Below, piece by piece: positions 14,881 to 23,185 of a stretch of 24,625 nt of DNA (positions within the stretch are counted from its first letter, which is position 1; each line of letters begins with the position of its first letter). The notes below the pieces were generated by a model. It ran no database searches, was not told the DNA's origin, and saw only the letters and a program-made list of their open reading frames with translations. The stretch is from contig JAGYOC010000321.1 of NCBI GenBank assembly GCA_018399795.1, positions 1 through 24,625 of the forward strand, given 5' to 3'. Origin of the DNA: Dehalococcoidales bacterium. GTDB taxonomy: Bacteria > Chloroflexota > Dehalococcoidia > Dehalococcoidales > UBA5760. The position numbers were made by a program, and so were the translations under genes.

Positions 14881-15744
14881 GTCACCAAGGTATTTCCCTA
14901 TCAATGCCTGTAGTCTTTCCTTTTGTTCAGGGGGGATGGTTGCGGGGTCGGTAAGGATTGCCGATTTCATAGCGATGCCGCAGTTACAGTTTCGCCCCCC
15001 GGGTATTTTGCCGGTGGAGAGGCGGATGGTTTCCCTGATAAGACCGGTGCTTATTTTCTGTTTCTCGATAATGGCGTCGATTGGCGTTGGCTCCGCTTGT
15101 TTCTGCCAGCAGTCGTAGTCGGTGATGCCGGCAATAGCTGCGTAGCATATCTCTGCCTCCCGGGCCAGCTTCGCTTCGGGCGAAGTGGTCATACCGATGA
15201 TATCGGCTTTCCAGCTACGATAGAGATTGGATTCAGCCCGGGTAGAAAGGGCCGGACCCTCTATAACCAGGTATGTTCCTCCCCGATGGACAGAAGCGCC
15301 GGCCTTGCCGGCTGCTTGGTACAGAATCTCCCTCAGTTCTGGGCAGAAGGGTTCGGCAAAGATACTGTGGGCGACAATGCCGCCATCGAAGAAGGAGCTT
15401 TTCCGACCCCGGGTCTGGTCGATAAGCTGGTCGGGTATTACCAGTTCTCCGGGTTTTAATTCTTGCCTGAGGCTGCCTGCGGCATTGACCGAAATAATCC
15501 TCTCCACACCCATTTTCTTCAGGGCATAGATATTGGCGCGGTAGGGTACTTCGGCTGGCGAAAGGTGGTGTCCTCTCCCGTGACGGGGTAGAAAGGCGAT
15601 GGCAATACCTTCCAGGAGGCCGATGGTCAAGCTGTCGCTTGTTCTGCCAAAAGGAGTCTCGAGGTTTATCTCTTTGATATCGGTTAGCCCCTGGATTTTA
15701 TAGAGCCCGCTTCCCCCGATTACTCCTATTCTTACCTTTTCCAT
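14872..15744 (-). CDS. mtnP: S-methyl-5'-thioadenosine phosphorylase
   Basis: Cleaves 5'-methylthioadenosine with phosphate to adenine and methylthioribose-1-phosphate, which is the substrate of the enzyme encoded by the adjacent mtnA. The 290 residues match the family. Seen: phosphate loop IGGSGLY (9-15), FLPRHGRGH (51-59), VNAAGSL (86-92), the strongly conserved IEGPALSTRAESNLYRSW (161-178), IGMTTSPEAKLAREAEICY (183-201) and ITDYDCW (207-213). Asp209 and Asp211 correspond to the purine-binding acids that select 6-aminopurines, supporting MTA over inosine/guanosine. AGGAG lies 9 nt before the ATG. It follows mtnA by 17-18 nt, so the two are one transcript. Confidence 0.95.
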   Translation of the reverse strand: MEKVRIGVIGGSGLYKIQGLTDIKEINLETPFGRTSDSLTIGLLEGIAIAFLPRHGRGHHLSPAEVPYRANIYALKKMGVERIISVNAAGSLRQELKPGELVIPDQLIDQTRGRKSSFFDGGIVAHSIFAEPFCPELREILYQAAGKAGASVHRGGTYLVIEGPALSTRAESNLYRSWKADIIGMTTSPEAKLAREAEICYAAIAGITDYDCWQKQAEPTPIDAIIEKQKISTGLIRETIRLSTGKIPGGRNCNCGIAMKSAILTDPATIPPEQKERLQALIGKYLGDEH

Positions 15745-15761
15745 CCAGTTTTACTCCTATG

Positions 15762-16823
15762 CTAGTCGCTGTTTTTATCTGCCGTGATGACAATTTCCTT
15801 TAGCGTCTCCTGGTAGGGTTCTCGGACAATACCCCTTTCCGTAACGAAGGCGTTTATATAGTAGTGGGGGGTGATGTCGAAGGCGGGGTTGGCGGCACAG
15901 GTACCTTCGGGAGCTATTATCGAGCCCTGGCAGCAGGTAACCTCTTCGGGGGCCCGTTCCTCGATAGTGATGTCCTTCCCGGAGGCCATTGACCGGTCAA
16001 TGGTGCTAACCGGAGCGGCCACATAAAAAGGGACGCCATTTTCCATTGCAAGCACGGCCAGGCTATAGCTGCCCACCTTGTTGGCGGTATCCCCGTTGGC
16101 GGCTATCCGGTCAGCACCGATGATGACGCAGTCGATACTGCCCTGGCGGAGAAAATATCCCGCCATGGAGTCGGTAATAAGGGTAATCGGGATCCCTGCT
16201 TTCTTCAGTTCCCAGGCGGTGAGGCGGGCACCCTGAAGCAGAGGGCGGGTTTCCCCGGCGATGGCTCTGATTTTCTTGCCAGTCTCGTTGGCCCTTAGGA
16301 TTATTCCCAGGGCGGTGCCGCGGCCGGTGGTTGCCAGGGGTCCGGTGTTACAGTGGGTGAGGACAGTAGCTCCTTCACCGATCAGCTCAGCGCCGAATCT
16401 GGAAATCCCCTCGGTAGCTGCAGACTCATCAGCGTGAATCCGTTGGGCTTCATTCACCAGTGCTTCGATAACCTCTTCTGTATCCCGAGATGTTTTAGAG
16501 GCATGGCGCATGCGCTCAATGGACGTAAACAGATTCCTCGCTGTTGGCCTGGTCGCGGCCACATTATTTATAACCACCTCTAGCTGTGCCAGGAAGTCTT
16601 CCACATGGTCGGCCGCTATATCCAGTGCACCCAAGGCTATTGCATAGGCACCAGCCACTCCAATTGCCGGGGCCCCACGGATTTTCATTTCCTTTATTGC
16701 TGCGGCGACACTACTATAACTGGCAAGCTCCAGGTATAATTCTTCACTGGGAAGCCTGGTCTGGTCCAGTATAATTACCTTGTTGCCCAACCACTTTATA
16801 GCCTGATAGCTGTTGTCGGCCAT
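15762..16823 (-). CDS. mtnA: S-methyl-5-thioribose-1-phosphate isomerase
   Basis: Isomerises methylthioribose-1-phosphate to methylthioribulose-1-phosphate in methionine salvage or MTA disposal. The reading from ATG gives 353 residues, the usual size. Diagnostic segments are KIRGAPAIGVAGAYAIALGA, THCNTGPLATTGRGTALG with catalytic Cys158, and IIGADRIAANGDTANKVGSY with catalytic Asp238 (numbering from ATG). A TTG three codons upstream (16832) is an alternative start; the ATG has an AAGG element at better spacing. No mtnB-E genes are seen here, so MTA carbon may leave by an anaerobic shunt encoded elsewhere or be lost. It is co-directional with the HEAT/PAC2/tldDE genes but separated by about 110 nt with a hairpin. 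Confidence 0.95.
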   Translation of the reverse strand: MADNSYQAIKWLGNKVIILDQTRLPSEELYLELASYSSVAAAIKEMKIRGAPAIGVAGAYAIALGALDIAADHVEDFLAQLEVVINNVAATRPTARNLFTSIERMRHASKTSRDTEEVIEALVNEAQRIHADESAATEGISRFGAELIGEGATVLTHCNTGPLATTGRGTALGIILRANETGKKIRAIAGETRPLLQGARLTAWELKKAGIPITLITDSMAGYFLRQGSIDCVIIGADRIAANGDTANKVGSYSLAVLAMENGVPFYVAAPVSTIDRSMASGKDITIEERAPEEVTCCQGSIIAPEGTCAANPAFDITPHYYINAFVTERGIVREPYQETLKEIVITADKNSD

Positions 16824-16880
16824 CTCAACCAACCTTTCGATTAAACGTCGCCCGAATTAAGATATCTAAGGTCTATTTCG

Positions 16881-16909
16881 TACTACCCGCACTACCTGCG
16901 GGGGTGGTA
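16881..16909 (-). terminator. GC-rich hairpin between the HEAT-repeat gene and mtnA
   Basis: TACTACCCGC (16881-16890) can pair with GCGGGGGTGGTA (16898-16909) as about 10 bp with a 2-nt bulge and a 7-nt loop. No uridine run follows on the minus strand. It may still mark a transcript boundary between the two gene groups. Confidence 0.35.
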
Positions 16910-16934
16910 TCGTCGTCGGAAAAACCGGTTACCA

Positions 16935-17855
16935 TTAGAATAGCGGTGTACCTTCAGCCAATATCCTTATTTCCTGTAGGGCTTCTTCTGTTGCCTGCTT
17001 GACTGTTGCGCTGGATTTATCCCGTATTTTTTTAAGAAAGTTCTTTGCTCCGGTATCACCAATATGCCCCAGCGATCTGATGGCAGCCAGTTTCACCTCA
17101 ATATCAGGGTCGGTGGCAAGTTCGATTAAACGGGGAACCGATTCCTTTTCGCCCAGTTCTCCCAAAGCTACTGCGACCTCATATCGTATCTCGGTGTCGT
17201 TACTGGTGGCCTCGTCTAGCAGTAACGGTAGCCAGGACGAATTGCAGGTTTTCCCCATTGCGTAAATAGAACTGGCTCTAAGATTATGGTTATCGCTGTG
17301 GTAGGATTCATCGATCAGTTTTCGTATCTCTGGTGAGTCGAGGGGTGATAGACCTTCTAAGGCGCGCCGTTTAACTTCTATCGGCTGGTTGATATCGTTC
17401 AGCGTGTTTATAATCGAGCGGTATATTTTTAGAGTGTATTCTGGGCGCAGTTTCTGCTCTACGGCCATCATGGTAAACTTACCCAGTGCTGTGGCTGCTG
17501 AAGACCGCACCATTTCGGAGACGTCGCTTTCCATAATGTTGATCAGGATATTGACCAGGTAGGGCTCCTCGATCTCCCATAGGCCCTCTATCGCCCTGCT
17601 TCTTACTACACTATCTTGGTCATTCAGGCAGGCTCTGAAAATATTTTCATAATCCAGCGCCGAATGCTCTTCAGCAAGTTCGACGAGCCTCTGAATGATC
17701 TTTTGCCTCTGTTCTGTAACTATCGATGGCCATAGCACCTGGAAAAAGCTGAGCGCTTCCGGCTCCAGGCTGGACAGGTAGGCAAGGTTCGAATTGCTCA
17801 GCGGCCGGTCTTTATCGGCAATGCCGGTGATAATTTCCTGTACCGGTAACGGCAT
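16935..17855 (-). CDS. HEAT-repeat protein of unknown function
   Basis: A soluble alpha-solenoid of 306 residues. After an N-terminal region of about 75 residues come at least six HEAT-type helix pairs, recognisable by cores such as VVRSRAIEGLWEI, MVRSSAATALGKF, EVKRRALEGLSPL, NLRASSIYAMGK, EIRYEVAVALGELG and EVKLAAIRSLGHIGD. Such solenoids are protein-binding scaffolds; the partner is unknown. The start is taken as the ATG at 17855, 16 nt after the preceding stop, with a GAGGGAG element upstream. An earlier ATG at 17900 or GTG at 17903 would overlap the PAC2 gene by about 30 bases. Its tight placement with the PAC2 gene suggests that the two work together. Confidence 0.85.
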   Translation of the reverse strand: MPLPVQEIITGIADKDRPLSNSNLAYLSSLEPEALSFFQVLWPSIVTEQRQKIIQRLVELAEEHSALDYENIFRACLNDQDSVVRSRAIEGLWEIEEPYLVNILINIMESDVSEMVRSSAATALGKFTMMAVEQKLRPEYTLKIYRSIINTLNDINQPIEVKRRALEGLSPLDSPEIRKLIDESYHSDNHNLRASSIYAMGKTCNSSWLPLLLDEATSNDTEIRYEVAVALGELGEKESVPRLIELATDPDIEVKLAAIRSLGHIGDTGAKNFLKKIRDKSSATVKQATEEALQEIRILAEGTPLF

Positions 17856-17871
17856 ATTGGCTGTTTCTCCC

Positions 17872-18666
17872 TCAATCCTCGAAATCTTCGTCGGTTTCAT
17901 CACTTTCCCATATTGGTTCGGTGAAGTGGTCTATGTATTCACCCATAGCCTCGGCTGCCGCCTGTTTCATCCCTTCTCTGGTCTCTATTGCCATCTGGGT
18001 CAATTCGGCGAGGTCGATTTCAAAGTTCAGTATTCGGCTGATCGCCTTCACTATCATAAGGGAAGCCATCGGGTTTTGTACTTTGGTTGCGTACATCGGC
18101 ACCTCACCCAGCAGGCATATTCCCTCGATATCCCGTTCCTTGGCAACTCCCAGCATCAAACCGTTGAGGCCTGCGATTTGCAGATTCCCCTTTTGGATCA
18201 GCCCGTTTTCTTTCAGGTATCGGGTCAATTCAGGAGTGGTACCCACACCCCATACCTTGGGTTGTTCGGTATGGTGAATTCGAGTCAGGGCTGCTGCCAG
18301 GGTGTAAACACGTTTGACCAGAAATCGGATACCGGCATCCAGTACGCAGTTGGCTAACTCATAGCTCTTTGAGGCGGGCTGGTCATCACCGATAAACAGT
18401 ATTAAATCGTGATAACCTTCCCTGTTCTTCCAGTAGTAGAATTTGTTATGTGGGAATTGTGGTGCTTCGACGACGTGGTCGCGAACCACTATACCGATGG
18501 GGTCAAAAAAATATGAAGATTCGATCTCCCCCAGTCTCTTGAAGTCGAGCTTCTTGAGAAGATAGTTGCCGGCGATGGTGGCTACATTACCAATACCAGG
18601 CCAGATCGCCAGCATAACGGGGGAGTTGAGTTTGGGTCGGGCGTAGATTTTGACCAATTTTTTCAC
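17872..18666 (-). CDS. PAC2 family protein (proteasome-assembly-chaperone-like fold)
   Basis: A 264-residue cytoplasmic protein with the PAC2 (PF09754) features: PVMLAIWPGIGNVATIAGNYL (16-36), the LILFIGDDQP segment (about 88-97), VYTLAAALTRIHHTEQPKVWGVGT (about 120-143) and LLGEVPMYATKVQNPMAS (about 185-202). The C-terminus is acidic (WESDETDEDFED). Eukaryotic relatives chaperone proteasome assembly; the bacterial role is unclear. The start is GTG at 18664-18666, with AAAGG 9 nt upstream. It lies between tldE and the HEAT gene with short gaps, suggesting a four-gene transcript tldD-tldE-PAC2-HEAT. No proteasome subunit is encoded in the window. Confidence 0.87.
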   Translation of the reverse strand: MKKLVKIYARPKLNSPVMLAIWPGIGNVATIAGNYLLKKLDFKRLGEIESSYFFDPIGIVVRDHVVEAPQFPHNKFYYWKNREGYHDLILFIGDDQPASKSYELANCVLDAGIRFLVKRVYTLAAALTRIHHTEQPKVWGVGTTPELTRYLKENGLIQKGNLQIAGLNGLMLGVAKERDIEGICLLGEVPMYATKVQNPMASLMIVKAISRILNFEIDLAELTQMAIETREGMKQAAAEAMGEYIDHFTEPIWESDETDEDFED

Positions 18667-18684
18667 TCTTTAACGCCTTTTGTA

Positions 18685-19992
18685 CTAATTTTTCACCGCT
18701 ACCGATATCCCGGGAAAATAGAAGGACGGCGTATTGATGGAGTCGCCTTCCCACTTGGCGTCGTTACCGACGGCGGCAATATCCTTAAGGAGATGGTAAA
18801 TATTACCGGAGACCATGGTATTCTTTATTCTACCCGTTATTTTGCCCTTTTCTACCTTGTATCCCAGCAACACGTTGCCGCTGAAATCCCCGCTCAAAAC
18901 ATTACCCTGTGATGCCCCCATCAGGTATTCGATAACCAGCCCTTCCTCGATATCCTCTACCATTTCCTGAAAGCCTGCTTTGCCGGGAGATATCATAAAA
19001 GATGACGGAGCTGGAGTAAGTATGCCGGCACTGTTTCTGCTGCCGTTGCCCGTGCTCTTTTTGCCAGCAAGCCCTGCTGTTTGCAGGTCGTAGATAAAAC
19101 TGGCAACTTTGCCTTCTTCCACGAGAACGGTATGACGGCTGGGTGTGCCTTCATCATCAGCGGGGCGGCTTTCCGGGCGGTAATCAAGCGTGGGGTCATC
19201 GCTCAAGAAAAATTTCCTATCGAAGATCTCCTGACCGGTCTTATCTACCAGTGGTGAAGCCCCTTCAATAATCATTTTACCGTTAAAAGCGGCCATAAGC
19301 GGTGGCAATATGGCACTTGCTACCCCACTGGGAGTGAAGATTACCGGCATTCTTTTACTGGATAACCTGGCCTGCTTGCGGGCAAGTTCCAGCTGTCTCA
19401 ATACTGTATTGGTAACCCCGCTGACATTATTAATAGGGTGGCATGAGCTTTCGTTCTCACCGACGAAAAGCATATCTGTATCACGGGTTAGTTGACCCTC
19501 AAGGCCGAGGGCAAACGTACTCTGGCGGTAGCTTATCTCGCCACCTCGTGAATTGCAGATATGCACCGATGAGATACCCCTGTTTACCTCAGCCTGGCAA
19601 ACTACATCCGGGTTGTAATCCCTTATTGCATTTATTGCCTTCTCGCCAAGCTTGACCATTTCATCTAGAGGCACTGATTCCACATCGCTATCATAGACTT
19701 TTATTTCCGGGTATCGCCCTGGTGATGATGGGAATTCAAAACGGGCTTTGATACCGAACTGGGATGTCTCTAACGCGGTGTTGACCAGGTAATCCGTATC
19801 CGCTACGCCGGTCGTTGCGGCGTAGCCCATTTTCCCTTCCTTGATGATGCGCAGGGCCGTATAGTTACTCTGCTTGCTCTGGATATGCCTCAGGCGGTTG
19901 GATTCAAATTGAACCGGAGTTTCATCCAGCGTAGCTGTATATACCTCAGCTTCTTCAGCTATCTGGCTCGCCTTGGTCAGAATATTTTCCAT
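18685..19992 (-). CDS. tldE: TldE/PmbA-type subunit of the TldD-TldE metalloprotease
   Basis: TldE is the non-catalytic partner of the TldD peptidase; the complex cleaves unfolded or modified peptides, such as microcin B17 precursor and CcdA in enterobacteria. This 435-residue protein has the family layout: N-terminal AEVYTATLDETPVQFESNRLRH, central VIFTPSGVASAILPPLMAAFNG where TldD carries its HExxxH, and the C-terminal GDFSGNVLLGYKVEKGKITG with ISVAVKN. The absence of HExxxH is what marks it as TldE rather than TldD. The ATG follows the tldD stop directly (TGA-ATG), with AGGAGG in the end of tldD, so the two are translationally coupled and probably made in equal amounts. No obvious precursor-peptide gene is seen nearby. 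Confidence 0.92.
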   Translation of the reverse strand: MENILTKASQIAEEAEVYTATLDETPVQFESNRLRHIQSKQSNYTALRIIKEGKMGYAATTGVADTDYLVNTALETSQFGIKARFEFPSSPGRYPEIKVYDSDVESVPLDEMVKLGEKAINAIRDYNPDVVCQAEVNRGISSVHICNSRGGEISYRQSTFALGLEGQLTRDTDMLFVGENESSCHPINNVSGVTNTVLRQLELARKQARLSSKRMPVIFTPSGVASAILPPLMAAFNGKMIIEGASPLVDKTGQEIFDRKFFLSDDPTLDYRPESRPADDEGTPSRHTVLVEEGKVASFIYDLQTAGLAGKKSTGNGSRNSAGILTPAPSSFMISPGKAGFQEMVEDIEEGLVIEYLMGASQGNVLSGDFSGNVLLGYKVEKGKITGRIKNTMVSGNIYHLLKDIAAVGNDAKWEGDSINTPSFYFPGISVAVKN

Positions 19993-21381
19993 TCACCTGC
20001 CTCCTATCAGGCAGTTGCGTATCCGGATGTGCGGGCTTCCATTGGAGACGGGAAGAGGAACCTGACCCCCTTTACCACAGCCGCCGCCCTGGTTCATTTC
20101 CAGGTCATTACCAATGCCATCGATATTCCCCAGCGTTTGGAAAACGTTACCCGTAAGCGTAACCGGCCTTATCTGTTCGGCTATTTTGCCGTTACGTATC
20201 CGGTATGCCTCACCGGAAGAGAAGGTAAACATTTCCATACTGGTGGTACCACCGTACCAGTTTTTGGCATATATGCCATCCTCGATATCGCTGACCAGGT
20301 CATCGAAAGTAGCTTCCCCGGGTTCGATATAGGTGTTGGTCATCCTCACTATAGGTGGATAGCGATAGCTGACCGCTCTAGCATTACCGGTGGGCTTTTC
20401 CTGCATTATGGCGGCTGTTTCCCGGGAATGTAGACGCCCGACCAGTTTGCCTTCGCGGATGAGGTCGGTTTTGGTACTTGTTACCCCTTCATCGTCGTAT
20501 TGATAGCTACCACGAAGACCGGGTATGGTTGCCGTGTCAACGATATTTAGTTTCGGGTTGCCAAATTTCCTGCCCAGCTTCATGATTTGGCGAAGGTGCT
20601 CATTTTCGTAGATGAAATCTGACTCTGAGAGGTGACCGAACGCCTCATGGGTGAATACACCGGCCAGCACTGGGTCCAGTACCACGGTGTATTCACCACC
20701 CGTTACTTGGCTGGCGGACAGTAAATTGACCGTGTTCCTTGCCATCTTTTCGATATCTTGATGAATGCCGGTAACCGTATCGAAATCTCCGCGGCTACCC
20801 AGGCTCATTCCTATTTGCTGTACATCGTTGCCATCAGCTGTTAATGCTGCCACGCGCAGGGTGACGTCCGCTCTTTCCTGCTCGATATGGCTGCCTTCTG
20901 AACTGAGGAAGGCACTCTTTTTGTGACTGTCACCATAGGAAATGACCGAGGTTTGTATTTTGGGGACAGACCAGATGATACCATTGTACTCATCAAGCAA
21001 TGTTTTTTTCTTCGTAAGCGGTATCTTGGTCGGGTCTATACTTGAGATTTGACCCGCTTTATCGACGACGGGTTCGACTGGGGCCAGGTTGCTCTTTTTG
21101 TTGCCGGCGAGTCTGGCCTGCTTTATGGCCAGTTTGACTCGGTCCTGTATTTCATCTAGGTTATTGAAGCTTACGAAACCCCAGCCGCCTTTGACCAGAG
21201 CCCTTACGTTCCCCCCTATCGAATTTGTCCTGCCGATGGATTCCAGTTCCCTGCCACGGTAACTGATGTAGGAACCCTGTTTTTCCTCAAGGCGTGCTTC
21301 AATATAATCTGCCTCTTGGTTCTTTATTGCTTCTGCCAGACCCTGGGCAGCCTTTTCAAAGTCAATCAACGTTATATACAC
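19993..21381 (-). CDS. tldD: TldD zinc metalloprotease
   Basis: The catalytic subunit of the TldD-TldE peptidase, 462 residues. The zinc motif HEAFGH is at His245, Glu246 and His250, and the third ligand Cys435 is in NQGGGCGKGGQ near the end. Other family marks are GGNVRALVKGGWGFVSFNN (56-74), GSYQYDDEGV and MTNTYIEPGE, with the GGTTSMEMFTFSSGEAY segment shaping the substrate channel. The GTG at 21379-21381 is used as start; the ribosome binding site is poor. A TTG four codons later is possible. Divergent from birA, with a TTGACA-containing promoter candidate in between. The substrate in this organism is unknown; processing of a ribosomal peptide is a known role of relatives. Confidence 0.93.
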   Translation of the reverse strand: MYITLIDFEKAAQGLAEAIKNQEADYIEARLEEKQGSYISYRGRELESIGRTNSIGGNVRALVKGGWGFVSFNNLDEIQDRVKLAIKQARLAGNKKSNLAPVEPVVDKAGQISSIDPTKIPLTKKKTLLDEYNGIIWSVPKIQTSVISYGDSHKKSAFLSSEGSHIEQERADVTLRVAALTADGNDVQQIGMSLGSRGDFDTVTGIHQDIEKMARNTVNLLSASQVTGGEYTVVLDPVLAGVFTHEAFGHLSESDFIYENEHLRQIMKLGRKFGNPKLNIVDTATIPGLRGSYQYDDEGVTSTKTDLIREGKLVGRLHSRETAAIMQEKPTGNARAVSYRYPPIVRMTNTYIEPGEATFDDLVSDIEDGIYAKNWYGGTTSMEMFTFSSGEAYRIRNGKIAEQIRPVTLTGNVFQTLGNIDGIGNDLEMNQGGGCGKGGQVPLPVSNGSPHIRIRNCLIGGR

Positions 21382-21407
21382 CGCCGCGTTATTTATGGGC
21401 TAAGGCT

Positions 21408-21437
21408 AGTTTAATTGTATACCAAACTTGTTGTCAA
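21408..21437 (-). promoter_or_regulatory. Candidate promoter for the tldD-tldE operon
   Basis: A perfect TTGACA on the minus strand (21437-21432) with TAAACT (21413-21408, four of six) at 18 nt spacing, about 30 nt before the tldD start. The -10 is weak, so the exact start is uncertain. Confidence 0.35.
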
Positions 21438-21515
21438 TTTGGCCGAGGCGTTATCTCCATTTGTTATGGTAACATTGATTAGAGGGTCGGCGAAAATATT
21501 GCCGGGGTAAGATGG

Positions 21516-22292
21516 ATGAAGGATGATTTGTCGGCTGATTCGATTACCAATAATCTGGCCACAGTTTTTATTGGCCGGAGAGTAGTTTACCACTCAAGCG
21601 TGGATTCTACCAATAACGTGGCTAAACAGGAGGCGCTGGGAGGTAGCAGCGAAGGCATGGCCGTTATTGCCGGGAGGCAACTGTCAGGTAGGGGGCGCCT
21701 CGGTCGTAGTTGGCTGTCGCCGGAAGGAAGTATTTCCCTCTCCATTATTCTCTATCCGCCTCTGTACTATCTTCATACCCTGATAATGCTCAGTTCACTG
21801 GCGTTGGTGAACAGTATTGGTACGGTTACCGGGCTCAGGGCGGAGATAAAGTGGCCCAACGATATTATGGTCAGGGGTGGGAAGGTATCCGGTATCCTTA
21901 TTGAAAGCAGTGTTTCTGCCGGGGTGGTGGACTATGCAGTTATCGGTATCGGCGTAAATGTTAACCTGCAGTTGAGAAACTTTCCGGAAATAGCCGCTTT
22001 TGCTACCAGCCTTTCTGATGAGCTCGGTCGGGAAATCCCGGTGTTGTTCCTCATTAGAAGCATACTTGCCGAAATGGAGAACCAGTATCTTAACGTATTG
22101 GGTGGGGGTGATATATATCCCGAGTGGCGTAGCAGGCTTCTAAATATGGGGAAACGGGTATCCGTACAATCGGGTGATTTCCTGATTGAGGGAATAGCTG
22201 AATCGGTGGCCAGAGACGGTAGCCTGCTCATTCGCAGGAATGATGGCATACTGGAGAGAGTTATTGCCGGTGATGTCAAACTGTTTCAATAG
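21516..22292 (+). CDS. birA: Biotin--[acetyl-CoA-carboxylase] ligase, monofunctional
   Basis: Activates biotin as biotinyl-AMP and attaches it to carboxylase carrier domains. The 258 residues cover the catalytic and C-terminal domains only; there is no N-terminal DNA-binding domain, so it should not repress biotin genes. Seen: substrate entry VDSTNNVAK (29-37), the biotin/AMP loop GRGRLGRSW (58-66), KWPND (112-116), GKVSGILIE (122-130) with the catalytic Lys123, and GIGVNVN (144-150). The ATG at 21516 follows GGGG at about 8 nt. It may biotinylate the acetyl-CoA carboxylase that makes malonyl units for both fatty acids and the PKS, but it stands alone between divergent and convergent neighbours. 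Confidence 0.94.
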   Translation: MKDDLSADSITNNLATVFIGRRVVYHSSVDSTNNVAKQEALGGSSEGMAVIAGRQLSGRGRLGRSWLSPEGSISLSIILYPPLYYLHTLIMLSSLALVNSIGTVTGLRAEIKWPNDIMVRGGKVSGILIESSVSAGVVDYAVIGIGVNVNLQLRNFPEIAAFATSLSDELGREIPVLFLIRSILAEMENQYLNVLGGGDIYPEWRSRLLNMGKRVSVQSGDFLIEGIAESVARDGSLLIRRNDGILERVIAGDVKLFQ

Positions 22293-22296
22293 GAAC

Positions 22297-22340
22297 TTAC
22301 AGTTCCCCTCATCCTACATAGAGAAAAAGGGGAACTGTAA
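22297..22340. terminator. Perfect 13-bp inverted repeat between convergent birA and slipin genes
   Basis: TTACAGTTCCCCT (22297-22309) and AGGGGAACTGTAA (22328-22340) pair without mismatch around an 18-nt loop. It begins 5 nt after the birA stop and ends 29 nt before the slipin stop, the right place for a bidirectional transcript end. There is no strong T-run on either side, so termination might need another factor, or the hairpin may protect the 3' ends. Confidence 0.6.
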
Positions 22341-22369
22341 TAATTGAAAACTATCTGCCCTCTTATACG

Positions 22370-23158
22370 CTATTTGGTATCTTTTTCTCCCGTGCCCAAG
22401 GTTTTCGAAATGCCCTGGAAGGCCTTGAAGAGCTCTATGGGCAGGGGGAAGATGATGGTGCTGTTCTTTTCTGCCGCTATGCCATTCAACGTTTCCAGAT
22501 AGCGGAGTTGCAGGGTGGTTGGCTCCCTGGCGATAATACTTCCTGCTTGGGCCAGCTTTTCTGATGCCTGCAATTCACCGTCGGCGTGTATAATTTTGGC
22601 ACGCCTTTCTCTTTCGGCCTCAGCCTGGGCTGCCATGGAGCGCTTCATTGTTTCGGCAAGCTCAACCTCTTTGATTTCAACAGTGGTTACCTTGATCCCC
22701 CAGGGGTCGGTCTGTTCATCTATCGTCTTTTGCAGGATCTGGTTCAGTTTGTCGCGCTGGGACAGCAGTTCGTCCAGTTCGGATTGGCCGAGTACACTAC
22801 GCAGTGTAGTCTGGGAAATCTGGGAAGTTGCCCTGATGAAATCCAGCACCTTGATTACCGAGGATTCTGGGTCAATGACTCGGAAGTAGATTACGGCGTT
22901 TACCTTAACCGTAACATTGTCCTTGGTAATTACTTCCTGATACGGGACATCCATTGTAATGACGCGCAGGTCTACCTTTACCATTCGGTCAACAAAAGGA
23001 ATAATTACAAAAATACCTGGACCCTTGGTGCCGGTAAGTCTCCCCAGGCGAAATATAACGCCCCGCTCGTATTCCCGGAGAATCTTGATTGCCGCTGGAA
23101 GAAATATGGCACAGAGAATAGCGGCTACTACGATTATAGCGATTTGGGTACCACTCAT
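22370..23158 (-). CDS. Slipin / stomatin-like SPFH membrane protein
   Basis: A 262-residue SPFH/band-7 protein anchored by one N-terminal membrane segment (about 5-25, [19 protein letters not shown]). The SPFH domain starts [19 protein letters not shown] (30-48) and continues through [26 protein letters not shown] long helical, coiled-coil part follows (about 165-215, [19 protein letters not shown]). The C-terminal hydrophobic stretch [12 protein letters not shown] resembles the segment cut by the NfeD protease in the archaeal pair PH1510/PH1511. AGGAGG sits 8 nt before the ATG. It directly follows nfeD (27-nt gap) on the same strand, the well-known conserved slipin-NfeD operon, expected to organise membrane microdomains and quality control. 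Confidence 0.93.
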   Translation of the reverse strand: MSGTQIAIIVVAAILCAIFLPAAIKILREYERGVIFRLGRLTGTKGPGIFVIIPFVDRMVKVDLRVITMDVPYQEVITKDNVTVKVNAVIYFRVIDPESSVIKVLDFIRATSQISQTTLRSVLGQSELDELLSQRDKLNQILQKTIDEQTDPWGIKVTTVEIKEVELAETMKRSMAAQAEAERERRAKIIHADGELQASEKLAQAGSIIAREPTTLQLRYLETLNGIAAEKNSTIIFPLPIELFKAFQGISKTLGTGEKDTK

Positions 23159-23185
23159 TAATTGACCTCCTAAATTAATATTTCC

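Noticed and set aside
14923..15459. Plus-strand open frame of 178 codons across the mtnP gene
   Set aside because: It is antisense to mtnP, whose protein matches the family from end to end.
1876..21423. GGTATAC-like hexamer GTATAC in several intergenic regions (1877, 3275, 21417), suspected as a shared operator
   Set aside because: The same palindrome also occurs inside coding genes (for example near 2864, 8206 and 14348), and a few chance copies are expected in a window of this size.
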